A stretch of 64,000 nt of DNA from Rhizobium mongolense subsp. loessense (lineage in GTDB: Bacteria; Pseudomonadota; Alphaproteobacteria; Rhizobiales; Rhizobiaceae). Location: the NCBI RefSeq assembly GCF_900099775.1, contig NZ_FMTM01000004.1, forward strand, positions 62,001-126,000, given 5' to 3'. A program made the position numbers and the translations under genes. Positions 16,407-25,397 of the stretch are shown here, piece after piece (within the stretch, counting starts at the first letter, position 1; each line of letters starts with the position of its first letter). Below the pieces are notes generated by a model. It was not told the DNA's origin and searched no databases. It worked only from the letters and a program-made list of their open reading frames with translations.

Positions 16407-16746
16407 CGCTTCCCTCCTGTTTCATCTCGCTGATGATTTCGTCCAATGCTTCGAAGCGGGCCTCGAAGAGCTTGCGATGCGCCTCGATCCACTCGGCCTC
16501 TGCCTTGAGGCCGCGTTTCCCAAGCTTGCAGGTTCTCACCCGTCCGACCTTCTGCGTGACGACGAGCCCCGCCCGCTCGAGAACCTGGACATGCTTCTTC
16601 ATGCCGGTCAGCGTCATCTGGAACGTATCCGCGAGACTGGTGATCGACGCGTCCCCTCGCCCGAGCTGATCGATGATCCCGCGGCGGGTCGCATCGGACA
16701 GCGCCGCGAACGAGAAATCGAGGGGAGGACTTGCATACTGAACCAT
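16390..16746 (-). CDS. ArsR-family transcriptional regulator
   Basis: 118-residue winged-helix repressor. The family pattern FAALSDATRRGIIDQLGRGD is followed by the recognition region SITSLADTFQMTLTGMKKHV then QVLERAGLVVTQKVGRVRTC. There is no CxC metal site, so it belongs to the non-metal subgroup that accompanies SRPBCC/AHSA1 genes. It is the first gene of the two-gene unit and probably represses it. The upstream DNA after 16747 contains no operator I can define with confidence. Confidence 0.92.
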   Translation of the reverse strand: MVQYASPPLDFSFAALSDATRRGIIDQLGRGDASITSLADTFQMTLTGMKKHVQVLERAGLVVTQKVGRVRTCKLGKRGLKAEAEWIEAHRKLFEARFEALDEIISEMKQEGSDESAS

Positions 16747-17169
16747 ATAGTTCAGTGTTTATCTTGCTCGCGCAGGAAACGCAAGCGTCCCGAACTTTCC
16801 CTGTCGTAGATCGGTCATTCGAGATCACACCCCGCGGCGGCGGCAGCGAAATCGTCTGCTTTCGGCGAATGGCCGTCGGTGTTCGGCGATGCGAAGATGA
16901 CGACGACGCTACTCGACCGCCTGCCCCCCATTGAGATCGTTGAAACCGGAAGCGAATCCTGGCGTTTAAAGAACCGCTCTCAAAGTTAAAGCCGAAAGAC
17001 CCCAGTCACCCGTACTTGGCCTACCCTTTTGCAACCCTGATCAGCGCCGGGCAGGCCAAGCGCTGATCGTCTACAGGGGGTGGAGATCGCACGCCGATAA
17101 GGGGTCAGTTTTGTGCGCCGATTGACAGATAGGCGTTCGTCACGCCGAGCAGTGCGCGTGAAAAGCCGC
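16747..17169. other. Intergenic region between divergent regulators
   Basis: About 420 bases between the ArsR gene (minus) and the promoter of the LacI gene (plus). No open frame here has a convincing start or family match. It should contain the ArsR promoter near 16750-16800. Confidence 0.4.
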
Positions 17170-17213
17170 TTGACAAAACGCGTCGGCTGCCACTATTGGG
17201 TAATCGATCACCC
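17170..17213 (+). promoter_or_regulatory. Promoter and LacI-type operator of the GH32/ABC operon
   Basis: TTGACA at 17170-17175 and ACTATT at 17192-17197 (16-base spacing) make a good sigma-70-like promoter. The palindrome GGGTAATCGATCACCC at 17198-17213 overlaps the expected transcription start. It fits the LacI-family pattern GTAAnCGnTTAC with one mismatch. A second match lies at 18281-18296. Confidence 0.72.
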
Positions 17214-17220
17214 AAGGAGG

Positions 17221-18231
17221 ATGGTGAAGATCGTGGCAGTATCGCTTTCTGACATCGCGGAACGTGCGGGCGTCTCGGTAAAGACGGTTTCCGGCGCATT
17301 GCACGGCGGCTCCGCCCGCATGTCGGACGATACGCGCCAGAAGATCAAGGCCATTGCGGAAGAACTCGGCTACGTGACCAACCTTGCAGCGCGTGGCGTG
17401 CGTCAGGGCTGGCTGCCGCTGGTCGGCGTCGTCTCCGACGGCCTCATCACTTCGCCCTTCGCCACCGAGATCGTGCGTGGCCTCGACGGGGCGGCCCGCG
17501 GCGCCGGCATGGCGGTCTTTGCGGTCAACCACAGCAGCGGCCAGTCTATCGGCTCGGTGCTCGACGAGGTGCAGCAGTTCCGGCCGCGCGCCGTTGCTTA
17601 TGCCGCCATGTACCACAAGGATGTCGCCCTGTCGGACAGGTTGGCGGGCGGCGTCGGCGTCATGATCAACTGCCGCGAAGCTGCCGGCCGCGTCACCGCG
17701 CTGGTGCCGGACGAAGAGGGCGGCGCGCGGGAGATCGTGCGTTATCTCCTCGTCGCCGGCCGCCGGCGCATCGCCTTCATCAACCTGCCGGGCATTCTCG
17801 CCGGCACGCTACGCGAAATGGGGTTTCGTGCAGCACTTGAGGAGGGGGGCATCGACCCCGTCGGCGTGTTACCGGCGGTGCGCCGCAGCGTCTACAGTGA
17901 CCGCGCGCCAAGCCTTGTTGCCTCTCATGTGGAGGCGCTTTTGAAATCCGGTCAACGGCCGGATGCCATCTTGTGCGGCAATGACCGCGTGGCGATGGAA
18001 GTCTATGCGGCGCTTGCCCGCGCCGGCCTTCGCATTCCGGATGATATCGCGGTGGCAAGCTTCGACAACCAGGTCGAGCTAGCCTCGCGGCTGGACCCGC
18101 CACTGACGACGATGGCCCTGCCGCACCGCGCCATGGGCCGCCTCGCCATAGAGATCCTGCTGGCCGAGCAGCCCGAACCGCCGCATCTGCGGAAACTGCC
18201 GTTCCATCTGGTCGAACGGGCATCCGTCTGA
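17221..18231 (+). CDS. LacI-family transcriptional regulator
   Basis: 336-residue repressor. Helix-turn-helix VSLSDIAERAGVSVKTVSGAL lies at the N-terminus, followed by the hinge helix and a periplasmic-binding-protein-like sugar-binding domain (LPLVGVVSDG, CGNDRVAMEVYAALARAGLR, PDDIAVASFDNQVELASRL). AAGGAGG touches the ATG at 17221, which is too close, so GTG 17224 or 17233 may be the true start; the difference is one to four residues. It is the first gene of the operon and 35 bases from the binding-protein gene. It probably controls sugar uptake and its own synthesis through the operators at 17198 and 18281. The inducer is likely a fructose-containing sugar (inferred from GH32). Confidence 0.9.
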   Translation: MVKIVAVSLSDIAERAGVSVKTVSGALHGGSARMSDDTRQKIKAIAEELGYVTNLAARGVRQGWLPLVGVVSDGLITSPFATEIVRGLDGAARGAGMAVFAVNHSSGQSIGSVLDEVQQFRPRAVAYAAMYHKDVALSDRLAGGVGVMINCREAAGRVTALVPDEEGGAREIVRYLLVAGRRRIAFINLPGILAGTLREMGFRAALEEGGIDPVGVLPAVRRSVYSDRAPSLVASHVEALLKSGQRPDAILCGNDRVAMEVYAALARAGLRIPDDIAVASFDNQVELASRLDPPLTTMALPHRAMGRLAIEILLAEQPEPPHLRKLPFHLVERASV

Positions 18232-18266
18232 ACATCGAATAGTGTCCAACAGGAGGAGAATACCAA

Positions 18267-19571
18267 ATGAGGGTTTCAATGGGTAATCGTTTACTTTCTG
18301 CACTCTTCGCGTCCGCCGCGCTGGTCGCAACCGCCGGTTTTGCCGAGGCGAAGACCGTCATCCACGTTATGCACCAGGGCGATCCCGGCTGGGTGAAGGC
18401 CTATGGCGACGTTGCCACCCGCTTCGAGGCCGCCAATCCCGATGTCGACATCGAGATGATCTACGCGCCGCACGATGCCTATAACGAAAAGTTCAGCGCC
18501 GCCGTCATGGCCAAACAGCTGCCCGATATCATGGAACTCGATGCTCCGTTCCTCGCCAATTATGTCTGGTCCGGCTATCTGCAGCCCGTCAAGCCGCTCA
18601 TTGACAAGGATCTGCTCGATGACATGACGGATTCGAATATCGCCCAGGGCACCTATCCGATCGACAAGGACCTCTATGCGATCGGCCTCACCGACTCCTC
18701 GGTCGTGCTCTACGGCAACAAGAAATATCTTGAAGCCATTGGCGCCCGCATTCCGAAAACGGTCGACGATGCCTGGACCCGCGAGGAATTCGAAGGCTAT
18801 CTCGAAAAGCTTTCCAAGTTCGAAGGCGTGAAGTGGCCAATCGACACCTTCCGAGGTTACGGCATCAAGACCGAGTGGATCACCTATGCCTACGGCCCCC
18901 TGCTCGAAAGCGCCGGCTGCGACCTGATCGACCGCAAGACTTGGACGGCCAGCGGCACGCTCGATGGCGAGGCCTGCGTCAAGGCGCTGACGATGATGCA
19001 GGACTGGGTGAAGAAGGGCTGGGTCGTACCGACTTCGTCGGGCACCAACCAGTTCTACGCCGAGGGACAGCCGGCCGCGCTCGCCGTGGGCGGCCACTGG
19101 TTCTACGCGGAGGCATCGGCAGCGATGAAGGACAATATCGTCGTCATGCCGCTGCCGAAGATCGGCGACAAGGGCGTGAGCCCGAACGGAACCTGGATCT
19201 GGGGCATTTCCGCGACCTCGGAAAACCCTGAGATCGCCGGCAAGTTCCTGAGCTTCCTGCTGAAGGACAAGGAGTACCGGGAGTACGCCAAGACCCAGTC
19301 CGCCTATCCGGGCCTGAAGAGCTTCGCCGCCGAATCCCCGCTCTATGCGGAAGGCGGTCCGCTCGCCATCGCCTTTGAGCAGGCTTCCAAGACCGCGGTC
19401 GCCCGTCCGCCGCACCCGGCTTATCCGACGATCACCTCGGCCTTCATGCAGGCCGTCGACAAGATCTTCAACGGTGGTGACGCGCAGGAAGCGCTGACAG
19501 CCGCTGCCAAGAAGATCGACGAGGATATCGAGGACAACTCCGGCTACCCGCCCTTCGACGAGCAGCAGTAA
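18267..19571 (+). CDS. Sugar ABC transporter substrate-binding protein (family 1)
   Basis: 434-residue periplasmic binding protein. The signal peptide begins MRVSMGNRLLSALFAS and is cleaved near GFAEA. The mature part has the family-1 pattern: VIHVMHQGDPGWVKAYGDVA, FEAANPDVDIEMIYAPHDAY, KQLPDIMELDAPFLANYVWS, and the C-terminal WIWGISATSENPEIAGKFLS. AGGAGGAG lies six bases before the ATG. A LacI-type operator lies inside the first codons (18281-18296), which is unusual and may block elongation. It captures the sugar for the two permeases and ATPase that follow. A fructo-oligosaccharide or sucrose is inferred from the GH32 neighbour. Confidence 0.9.
   Translation: MRVSMGNRLLSALFASAALVATAGFAEAKTVIHVMHQGDPGWVKAYGDVATRFEAANPDVDIEMIYAPHDAYNEKFSAAVMAKQLPDIMELDAPFLANYVWSGYLQPVKPLIDKDLLDDMTDSNIAQGTYPIDKDLYAIGLTDSSVVLYGNKKYLEAIGARIPKTVDDAWTREEFEGYLEKLSKFEGVKWPIDTFRGYGIKTEWITYAYGPLLESAGCDLIDRKTWTASGTLDGEACVKALTMMQDWVKKGWVVPTSSGTNQFYAEGQPAALAVGGHWFYAEASAAMKDNIVVMPLPKIGDKGVSPNGTWIWGISATSENPEIAGKFLSFLLKDKEYREYAKTQSAYPGLKSFAAESPLYAEGGPLAIAFEQASKTAVARPPHPAYPTITSAFMQAVDKIFNGGDAQEALTAAAKKIDEDIEDNSGYPPFDEQQ
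18281..18296 (+). promoter_or_regulatory. Second LacI-type operator, inside the binding-protein start
   Basis: GGGTAATCGTTTACTT contains GTAATCGTTTAC, a palindrome of the form GTAAnCGnTTAC, at codons 6-10 of the binding-protein gene. The first nine bases are identical to the operator at 17198. Two matched sites about 1.08 kb apart would allow looping or roadblock control. Confidence 0.65.
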
Positions 19572-19642
19572 GGGGTTTTGACGGGGCCGGTTCTCCGGCC
19601 GGCCCTGGGCTATCTCGGGGGATGACCGATGAGGAGGAAACA

Positions 19643-20575
19643 ATGACTTTGCAAGAGACCTCCACGCCCGCTTTGCGGCGTCCGGCGAAACGCCGCGACA
19701 AGCAGCGGCTCTGGCAGGAAATGGCGATGATCGCGCCTGCCGTTCTGCTTCTGGCCATATTCCTGATCACGCCGTTCCTCCTGTCCTTCTGGACGGCGAT
19801 GACCAACCAGCCGCTGGTGCCGCGCCCGACCCCGGTGCGCTTCGTCGGCCTCCTGAATTTCGAGCGCGTCTTCACCGATCCGCTGTTCTGGACCTCGCTG
19901 TGGAACGTTACGCGCTTCACCATTTGGGTGCTGCCGGTGCAGTGCGGCCTCGCCTTCCTGACCGCGCTACTTTTGCATCAGAAGCTGCCGATGCAAAACC
20001 TGCTGCGCGGGCTGTTCTTCCTGCCGGCGATCACCTCCATGGTGGTGGTCTGCGTCATCTGGGGCACGCTGTTCCAGTATCCGAGCGGCCCGCTCAACCA
20101 GATCGTCGGTTTCCTTTCCGGCGGCACGATCCAGCCGATCGACTGGCTCGGCGATCCCAACTGGGCGATGTTCTCCATCGTGTTGCTTTCAGCCTGGCAG
20201 GCCTATGGCTTTCAGATGATCATCTACCTCGCCGGCCTGCAGGGCATTCCCGAAGAACTATACGATGCCGCCCGCATCGACGGGGCAAGCGTGCTGCGCC
20301 GCTTCTGGCACGTCACCATGCCCGGCCTTCGCCCGACCCATGTCTTCGTGCTGGTCATCACTACCATCCAGGCCTTCAAGCTCTATACGCAGGTGGCGAT
20401 CCTCACCCAGGGCGGCCCGAAGGAAAGCACCGAAACCGTTGTCCACTACATGGTGCGCGCCGGCTTCGAGGAGCAGAAACTCGGCTACGCATCGGCCGTT
20501 TCCGTCATCCTCTTCGTCATCGTTCTTCTGATCGCGCTCCTGCAACGCAAACTCCTGAGGCGCTTCGATGTCTGA
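19643..20575 (+). CDS. Sugar ABC transporter permease (MalF/UgpA type)
   Basis: 310-residue inner-membrane permease with six predicted membrane helices. The first is MAMIAPAVLLLAIFLITPFL, near residue 25. The EAA loop that contacts the ATPase reads YDAARIDGASVLRRFWHVTM followed by PGL. ATG 19643 is chosen because GAGGAGG lies five bases upstream; an ATG seven codons earlier lacks good spacing. It overlaps the next permease by eight bases, showing tight coupling. Confidence 0.92.
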   Translation: MTLQETSTPALRRPAKRRDKQRLWQEMAMIAPAVLLLAIFLITPFLLSFWTAMTNQPLVPRPTPVRFVGLLNFERVFTDPLFWTSLWNVTRFTIWVLPVQCGLAFLTALLLHQKLPMQNLLRGLFFLPAITSMVVVCVIWGTLFQYPSGPLNQIVGFLSGGTIQPIDWLGDPNWAMFSIVLLSAWQAYGFQMIIYLAGLQGIPEELYDAARIDGASVLRRFWHVTMPGLRPTHVFVLVITTIQAFKLYTQVAILTQGGPKESTETVVHYMVRAGFEEQKLGYASAVSVILFVIVLLIALLQRKLLRRFDV

Positions 20576-21461
20576 TATCGCTTTGAGCCAGCCCGCCCCG
20601 CTGGCAATCGCAAGGGGCAGCGGCAAGAGAAGCCTGCGCATCGTGCAGAGCCTCTGCATCCTGGTCATCGCGCTGGTGATGATCTCGCCGCTGTTCATGC
20701 TGCTGATCGCCAGCCTGAAGGACGACCGCTTCCACATCCTCGCCGACATGGGCAGCTTCCGCGCCTTCTGGGTCAGCGACCCGACGCTGTCGAACTACAA
20801 GGAGATCGCCCATTTCTCCGGCGAGCTGGCCTATGGCCGATATCTCTTCAATTCGCTGGTGATCCTCGTCGCCACAGTCGTCTCGGGTCTGGTCATCAAT
20901 TCCATGGCTGGCTTCGTTCTGGCCTGGGGCTCGCTGCGCGGCAAGGCGGCGCTCTTGGCGCTGGTCGTCGCGCTCTATGTCATCCCGCAGGAAAGCATCA
21001 TCATGCCGCTCGTCGTCATGATGTCGCGGGCGGGGCTGACGGATACCTTCGCGGTGCAGATCCTGCCCTGGGTGGCAAGCCCGCTCTATGTCTTCCTCTT
21101 CTACCAGTTCTTCGCGCAGCTGCCGAAGGAACTCTATGAAGCGGCGGAAATGGATGGCGCATCGGCCTTCCGCATCTACCGGTCGATCTACATGCCGCTC
21201 AGCCTGCCGGCGCTCGCCACGGTCTCGATCCTCATGGGCATCGAAAGCTGGAACCAGTATCTCTGGCCGACGCTGGTCACCCAGACCGACTATGCTCGGC
21301 CGATTGCCGTCGCCATCGCCACCTTCTTCGGACAGGACAGCATCTACTGGGACCGTGCCATGGCCGCCTCGGTGCTGATGATGATCCCCGTCCTCATTCT
21401 CTATCTGGCTTTCCAGCGCTGGTTCGTCAGTTCATTCGTCGGCTCCGCCGTGAAAGGTTGA
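20568..21461 (+). CDS. Sugar ABC transporter permease (MalG/UgpE type)
   Basis: 297-residue partner permease. It has a short cytosolic N-terminus, helix 1 around LCILVIALVMISPLFMLLIA, and an EAA motif ELYEAAEMDGASAFRIYRSI followed by YMPLSLP. The C-terminal helix precedes RWFVSSFVGSAVKG, the usual end for this family, so the gene is complete. It starts inside the 3' end of the first permease, and the GH32 gene begins three bases after its stop. Confidence 0.92.
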   Translation: MSDIALSQPAPLAIARGSGKRSLRIVQSLCILVIALVMISPLFMLLIASLKDDRFHILADMGSFRAFWVSDPTLSNYKEIAHFSGELAYGRYLFNSLVILVATVVSGLVINSMAGFVLAWGSLRGKAALLALVVALYVIPQESIIMPLVVMMSRAGLTDTFAVQILPWVASPLYVFLFYQFFAQLPKELYEAAEMDGASAFRIYRSIYMPLSLPALATVSILMGIESWNQYLWPTLVTQTDYARPIAVAIATFFGQDSIYWDRAMAASVLMMIPVLILYLAFQRWFVSSFVGSAVKG

Positions 21462-21463
21462 TT

Positions 21464-23164
21464 ATGTCTCTGCAGGCAAAATGCGAAACGTCAGCACCTG
21501 AAACCATCGAAGCGGAGCTCCCCGAAGGCACGGTGCTGCATCTCTGGCTGAAGGCGCGCCGTGCCGGCGGCGAGGCGAAGCTCTTCGTCGCGGTTGATGG
21601 CAACGACATCGGCGAGCCCTCGACCCGCCGCACGGGGGAATTTGAGTTCTTCGCTGTGACGCTCGCGAAAGGCGGTCGTGCCACGCTGTCTTATGATGCG
21701 ACAACCACAGCGCTTTCCGTCGCTTATGCCTTCCGGCCGGAAACCGTGATGAAGGAGGGCATCCGCGTCCTGCACAGCGACGCCCGCACCGCCGCCCCCG
21801 ACGTGCCCGACAGCTACCACTTCCGTCCGCCCTTCGGCTGGATGAACGATCCGAACGGTTTTGGACGGTTCGGCGGAAACGCTCACCTCTTCTACCAGCA
21901 TTATCCTCATGAGCCGCGCTGGAACACTATGCACTGGGGCCATGCTCTCTCGAAGGATTTCGTACGCTGGACACATCTGCCCATCTTCCTCTTCCCGACA
22001 GCGCATCTATCGGAAAAGGACGATGGCCGCGGCGGCGCCTTCTCCGGCTCGGCGATCCCCGGCACCGGCCCAGAAGGCGAGGAAATCCGCGTCTTCTACA
22101 CCGAGCATGTGCGTGATCGGCAACCGGAAGAGCAAATCCAGCTTTCCGCCGTCAGCCGCGACGGCATCGTCGCCGGCCCGTCGGAAACCGTGATGCCGCT
22201 GCGACCGGAAGGCTTGAACCTCACCACCGATTTCCGCGACCCCTATGTCTTCAAAGGCCCGGACGGCCGCTGGAAGATGCTGCTCGGCAGCCGCGACAGG
22301 CAGGGCGGCGTCGTACTGCTCTATGAAACCGCAGACGCGCAAGGCGCCGATGGCTGGACCTTCCTCGGCGTCATCCATCGCGAGGACGGTTTCGGCATGA
22401 CGGCGGCGGAATGCCCCTGCATGGTGCCGCTTTCCGGCAAAAACGCAGAAACCCGCTGGGCGCTGATCTTCGGTCTACTCACCAGCCGCGACCCGGCCAC
22501 CGGCCGCCGCAACCTCACCTCCGTCATCGTTGGCGGTTTCGATGGCCGCACCTTCACGGCGGAGTTCGAGCAGGAGTTGGATTTCGGTTCGGATGCCTAT
22601 GCCTTCCAGGCCTTCGTTGATGGCGACGAGCCGGTCGGCATCGCCTGGCTCGCCAACTGGACGGATTTTTCCAAGAAGGACGATTTCCCGACGACCATGA
22701 CCCTGCCGCGCCGCGTGCTTCTCGACGGCGACGCCGTGCTGACCCCGCCGGTCGCAGCCGTCGAAAGCCTGCGCCATCAGTTGCTGGACGATACCGCGCT
22801 TGCCGCCGGCAAGACCGTGCCGCTCGGCACCGGCGCCGTCGAGATCGTACTTGATCTCACCGAGCCGGGCGCCGCCTTCGATCTCACCTTCGATCATCCG
22901 GATGTCGATCTAGGCGTGAAACTCGATACCGATGGTCTGGCGATTGTCTTCGATGCTCGCACCGATAAGACGCCGCCACGGTACGTCGCCACCGGCGCGA
23001 AACCGTCGAGCCTGCGCATCTTCCTCGATGCCGGCTCCATCGAGGTCTTCGCTGACAACGGCCGCTGGACGGGGTCCAAACGCATTCCGGGCTTTGCCGC
23101 CGCACGTTCGGCAACGCTCACCGGCGCCGTCGCCGAGGCAGGCGTCTGGCAATTGAAACTGTGA
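21464..23164 (+). CDS. Glycoside hydrolase family 32 (sucrose/fructan hydrolase)
   Basis: 566-residue enzyme that would release fructose from sucrose, levan or inulin oligomers. No signal peptide, so it acts in the cytosol on imported sugar. The five-bladed propeller catalytic residues are visible: Asp129 in FGWMNDPNG (nucleophile), Asp259 in DFRDPYVFKG (transition-state stabiliser) and Glu316 in AAECPCM (acid/base). About 90 residues precede the WMNDPNG block and a C-terminal beta-sandwich ends VWQLKL. ATG 21464 with AAGG six bases upstream is preferred to TTG 21458. A GH32 gene embedded between the permeases and the ATPase strongly suggests the importer carries a fructoside. Confidence 0.92.
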   Translation: MSLQAKCETSAPETIEAELPEGTVLHLWLKARRAGGEAKLFVAVDGNDIGEPSTRRTGEFEFFAVTLAKGGRATLSYDATTTALSVAYAFRPETVMKEGIRVLHSDARTAAPDVPDSYHFRPPFGWMNDPNGFGRFGGNAHLFYQHYPHEPRWNTMHWGHALSKDFVRWTHLPIFLFPTAHLSEKDDGRGGAFSGSAIPGTGPEGEEIRVFYTEHVRDRQPEEQIQLSAVSRDGIVAGPSETVMPLRPEGLNLTTDFRDPYVFKGPDGRWKMLLGSRDRQGGVVLLYETADAQGADGWTFLGVIHREDGFGMTAAECPCMVPLSGKNAETRWALIFGLLTSRDPATGRRNLTSVIVGGFDGRTFTAEFEQELDFGSDAYAFQAFVDGDEPVGIAWLANWTDFSKKDDFPTTMTLPRRVLLDGDAVLTPPVAAVESLRHQLLDDTALAAGKTVPLGTGAVEIVLDLTEPGAAFDLTFDHPDVDLGVKLDTDGLAIVFDARTDKTPPRYVATGAKPSSLRIFLDAGSIEVFADNGRWTGSKRIPGFAAARSATLTGAVAEAGVWQLKL

Positions 23165-23177
23165 GGGAGGACAGACA

Positions 23178-24224
23178 ATGGCATCGGTAGCAATCGACCG
23201 GGTTCTGAAGCAATACGGCGCGGCCTCCGTTATCCACGGGGTTTCCGCGGATATCGAGGACGGTGAGTTCGTCACGCTCGTCGGGCCGTCCGGCTGCGGC
23301 AAGTCCACGCTTCTGCGCATGCTGGCGGGGCTAGAGGATATCAGCGGCGGTGAAATCCGCATCGACGGCCGCGTCGTCAACGACGTCGCGCCGAAGGAGC
23401 GCGATATCGCCATGGTGTTCCAGTCCTATGCGCTCTATCCGCACATGACGGTGCGCGAAAATATGGGCTTTGCCCTGAAGTTGCAGGGGCGCGATAAGGC
23501 GACAATCGACAAGCTGGTGAGCGAAGCCGCCGGCATTCTCGCACTTGAACCCCTGCTGGAGCGCCTGCCGAAACAGCTTTCCGGCGGCCAGCGCCAGCGC
23601 GTCGCCATGGGCCGCGCCATCGTACGCCATCCGAAAGTGTTCCTCTTTGACGAGCCGCTGTCCAACCTCGACGCCAAGCTGCGGGTGACCATGCGCAGCG
23701 AGATCAAGGAGCTGCATCAGCGCCTTGGCACTACCATCGTTTACGTCACCCACGACCAGATCGAGGCGATGACCATGGCCGACAAGATCGTCGTCATGCG
23801 CGCCGGCCGCATCGAGCAGATCGGCAAGCCGCTCGATCTCTACGACCGCCCAGATAACACCTTCGTCGCCGCCTTCATCGGCTCGCCGTCGATGAATCTC
23901 TTCGAGGGTGGCGTCAGCGACGGCGGCTTCCGTATCGAAGGCGGTGTTTCCCTGCCGCTTCCGCCACAATTGATCCAAAGCGCGGCGCGCACCTACGGCA
24001 TCCGCCCGGAAGACCTCGACATTGCGGAGACGGGCATTGCGGCCACCGTGCTGACTGTCGAGCCGACCGGTGCGGAGACCCATCTTTCGGTGCGTGTCGG
24101 CACGCAGACGGCAACCATCGTGCTGCACCGGCGGGTGGATTTAAAGCCCGACCAGCAAATCCACCTCGCGCCCAAATCCGAGAAAATCCACCTCTTCTCC
24201 GCCGAAGGCAATCGCATAGATTGA
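23178..24224 (+). CDS. Sugar ABC transporter ATP-binding protein (UgpC/MalK type)
   Basis: 348-residue ATPase that drives the importer. Walker A GPSGCGKST, Q-loop MVFQSYALYPHMTV, signature LSGGQRQRVAMGRAIV, Walker B VFLFDEPLSNLD and the His switch VTHDQIEAMTM are all intact. A C-terminal MalK-type regulatory (TOBE) domain follows, with GIRPEDLDIAETG and SEKIHLFSAEGNRID. GAGGGAGG lies before the ATG. The last gene of the operon, it is followed immediately by an IS3 fragment whose insertion did not damage it. Confidence 0.94.
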   Translation: MASVAIDRVLKQYGAASVIHGVSADIEDGEFVTLVGPSGCGKSTLLRMLAGLEDISGGEIRIDGRVVNDVAPKERDIAMVFQSYALYPHMTVRENMGFALKLQGRDKATIDKLVSEAAGILALEPLLERLPKQLSGGQRQRVAMGRAIVRHPKVFLFDEPLSNLDAKLRVTMRSEIKELHQRLGTTIVYVTHDQIEAMTMADKIVVMRAGRIEQIGKPLDLYDRPDNTFVAAFIGSPSMNLFEGGVSDGGFRIEGGVSLPLPPQLIQSAARTYGIRPEDLDIAETGIAATVLTVEPTGAETHLSVRVGTQTATIVLHRRVDLKPDQQIHLAPKSEKIHLFSAEGNRID

Positions 24225-24226
24225 TC

Positions 24227-24450
24227 CCCCGGCGCCTCCCGCTGAGCCGCGTCGGCAATCCCTACGATAATGCGAAGGCCGAGAGATTCATGAGGACCCT
24301 GAAGGAAGAGGAGGTGGATGGTCAGGCGTATCGCAGCCTGGACGATGCAAGGACCAGGATCGGCGAATTTCATCGAGGTCGTTACAACAGGCAGCGCCTG
24401 CACTCGGCCCTCGACTATCTCGCGCCAGACGCTTACGAAGCCAGTCTCCC
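24227..24450 (+). pseudogene. IS3-family transposase (orfB) C-terminal fragment
   Basis: The translation gives SRVGNPYDNAKAERFMRTLK with the third catalytic acid of the DDE triad (the Glu of KAERF), followed by SLDDARTRIGEFHRGRYNRQ and RLHSALDYLAPDAYEASL. This is the final 70 residues of an IS3-type integrase. Nothing of the preceding D and D residues or of orfA is present, and the open frame runs on into unrelated DNA, so this is a deletion scar abutting the sugar operon. Confidence 0.85.
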
Positions 24451-25017
24451 GGAACAGCGGCAAGAGACAGCAGACGCAATTCACAGCAGGGAGAACTGGC
24501 AAAGGGTCGCGAACTCGTTGCCCCGCCCATCTTCCCTTCCCTGGCGTCGGTCATATTCGCGCCGAAGGCCTGGGCTCCTTCTCCTGGCATCCCAGCGAAT
24601 ATCGGAACCGCGCGGGCCAATAAGCCTGACGAAGCGTGCCGCCCCGGACTGGTTCATAGGCTTGATCGTTGCCAGCCCATTGGCAAGGGTTGTCAACCTC
24701 GAGCACTTTGGACGCGCAGGCGCATCTCCGGCAGGTTCATTCACGACCTCGCCGATTGAACGAATAACGACAGCCGCACGACCACCATTGCGGCCAAGAA
24801 TGTTATTGCTGCAAAAAGAACCCATCGTCGTTGGCGAGCGAGAAGCTGTAGTTCTTGCCGCCACTGCGATGGCAGAACTCGGATGCTGGCACTCGCCGAT
24901 CGCAGTCAAGCGCCGGCCGGCCAGTTCGATAGGCTCGCCATGTCATAGACACTGGGCGGCGGACGAAATTTGGATGGCGCCATTCCCGGCCGCTGTCCCC
25001 TTGCTGCGATTCGATGC
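24451..25017. other. Region with no supported gene downstream of the IS3 scar
   Basis: A long open frame continues through here from the transposase scar, but past codon 80 it has no recognisable family. The minus strand shows a short hydrophobic run (WVLFAAITFLAAMVV, near 24800) in a frame broken by stops, perhaps a fragment of a membrane protein. Confidence 0.35.
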
Positions 25018-25251
25018 TTACTCGGCGGCCTGTGATAGGGGAATGATATTGGGCTCCGGCAAGGCAACCCTCGTCAGAAATTCGAAGTCGTCCACCATGT
25101 GGTGGACATCCGATCCGGTTATGGCGACCGTCCAATAGTCGCGGCCGGCGCCGAAAACCGTTGAAATCTGCACGACCTCCCAGGCGCCTCCGGTTTCCCT
25201 GCGTCTTGCCCAGTAGAAGCATTCAGGCTCCAAGGCCAACAACTCAAGCAT
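25018..25251 (-). CDS. Small conserved-looking hypothetical protein
   Basis: 77 residues, MLELLALEPECFYWARRRET to SQAAE. GGGAG lies seven bases before ATG 25251, which decides the start; the open frame continues upstream without a site. The sequence is rich in aromatic residues (FYWARR, DYWTVAI), with VQISTVFGAGRDYWTVAITG followed by SDVHHMVDDFEFL. I believe similar short proteins occur in rhizobia but cannot assign a function. No signal peptide or membrane segment. It is surrounded by IS debris. Confidence 0.55.
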   Translation of the reverse strand: MLELLALEPECFYWARRRETGGAWEVVQISTVFGAGRDYWTVAITGSDVHHMVDDFEFLTRVALPEPNIIPLSQAAE

Positions 25252-25397
25252 CCGCGAACTCCCACATTGCCCAACTCGCATGCCACAATTGAACCGTGCA
25301 CCGGGCCGAAATCCTACCGAGTGCCGGTACCCCACCGGGCGGCGACCATACATGAGGATCCCTCGGTTGTCATCGGCGTTGATGCCTGGGGATCGCC

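Noticed and set aside
18291..19643. 450-codon minus-strand open frame across the sugar-binding protein
   Set aside because: Antisense shadow; the plus strand encodes a complete binding protein with signal peptide and ribosome site.
24450..25138. Continuation of the IS3 scar as a 305-codon open frame
   Set aside because: Only the first 75 codons resemble a transposase; the rest is chance read-through.
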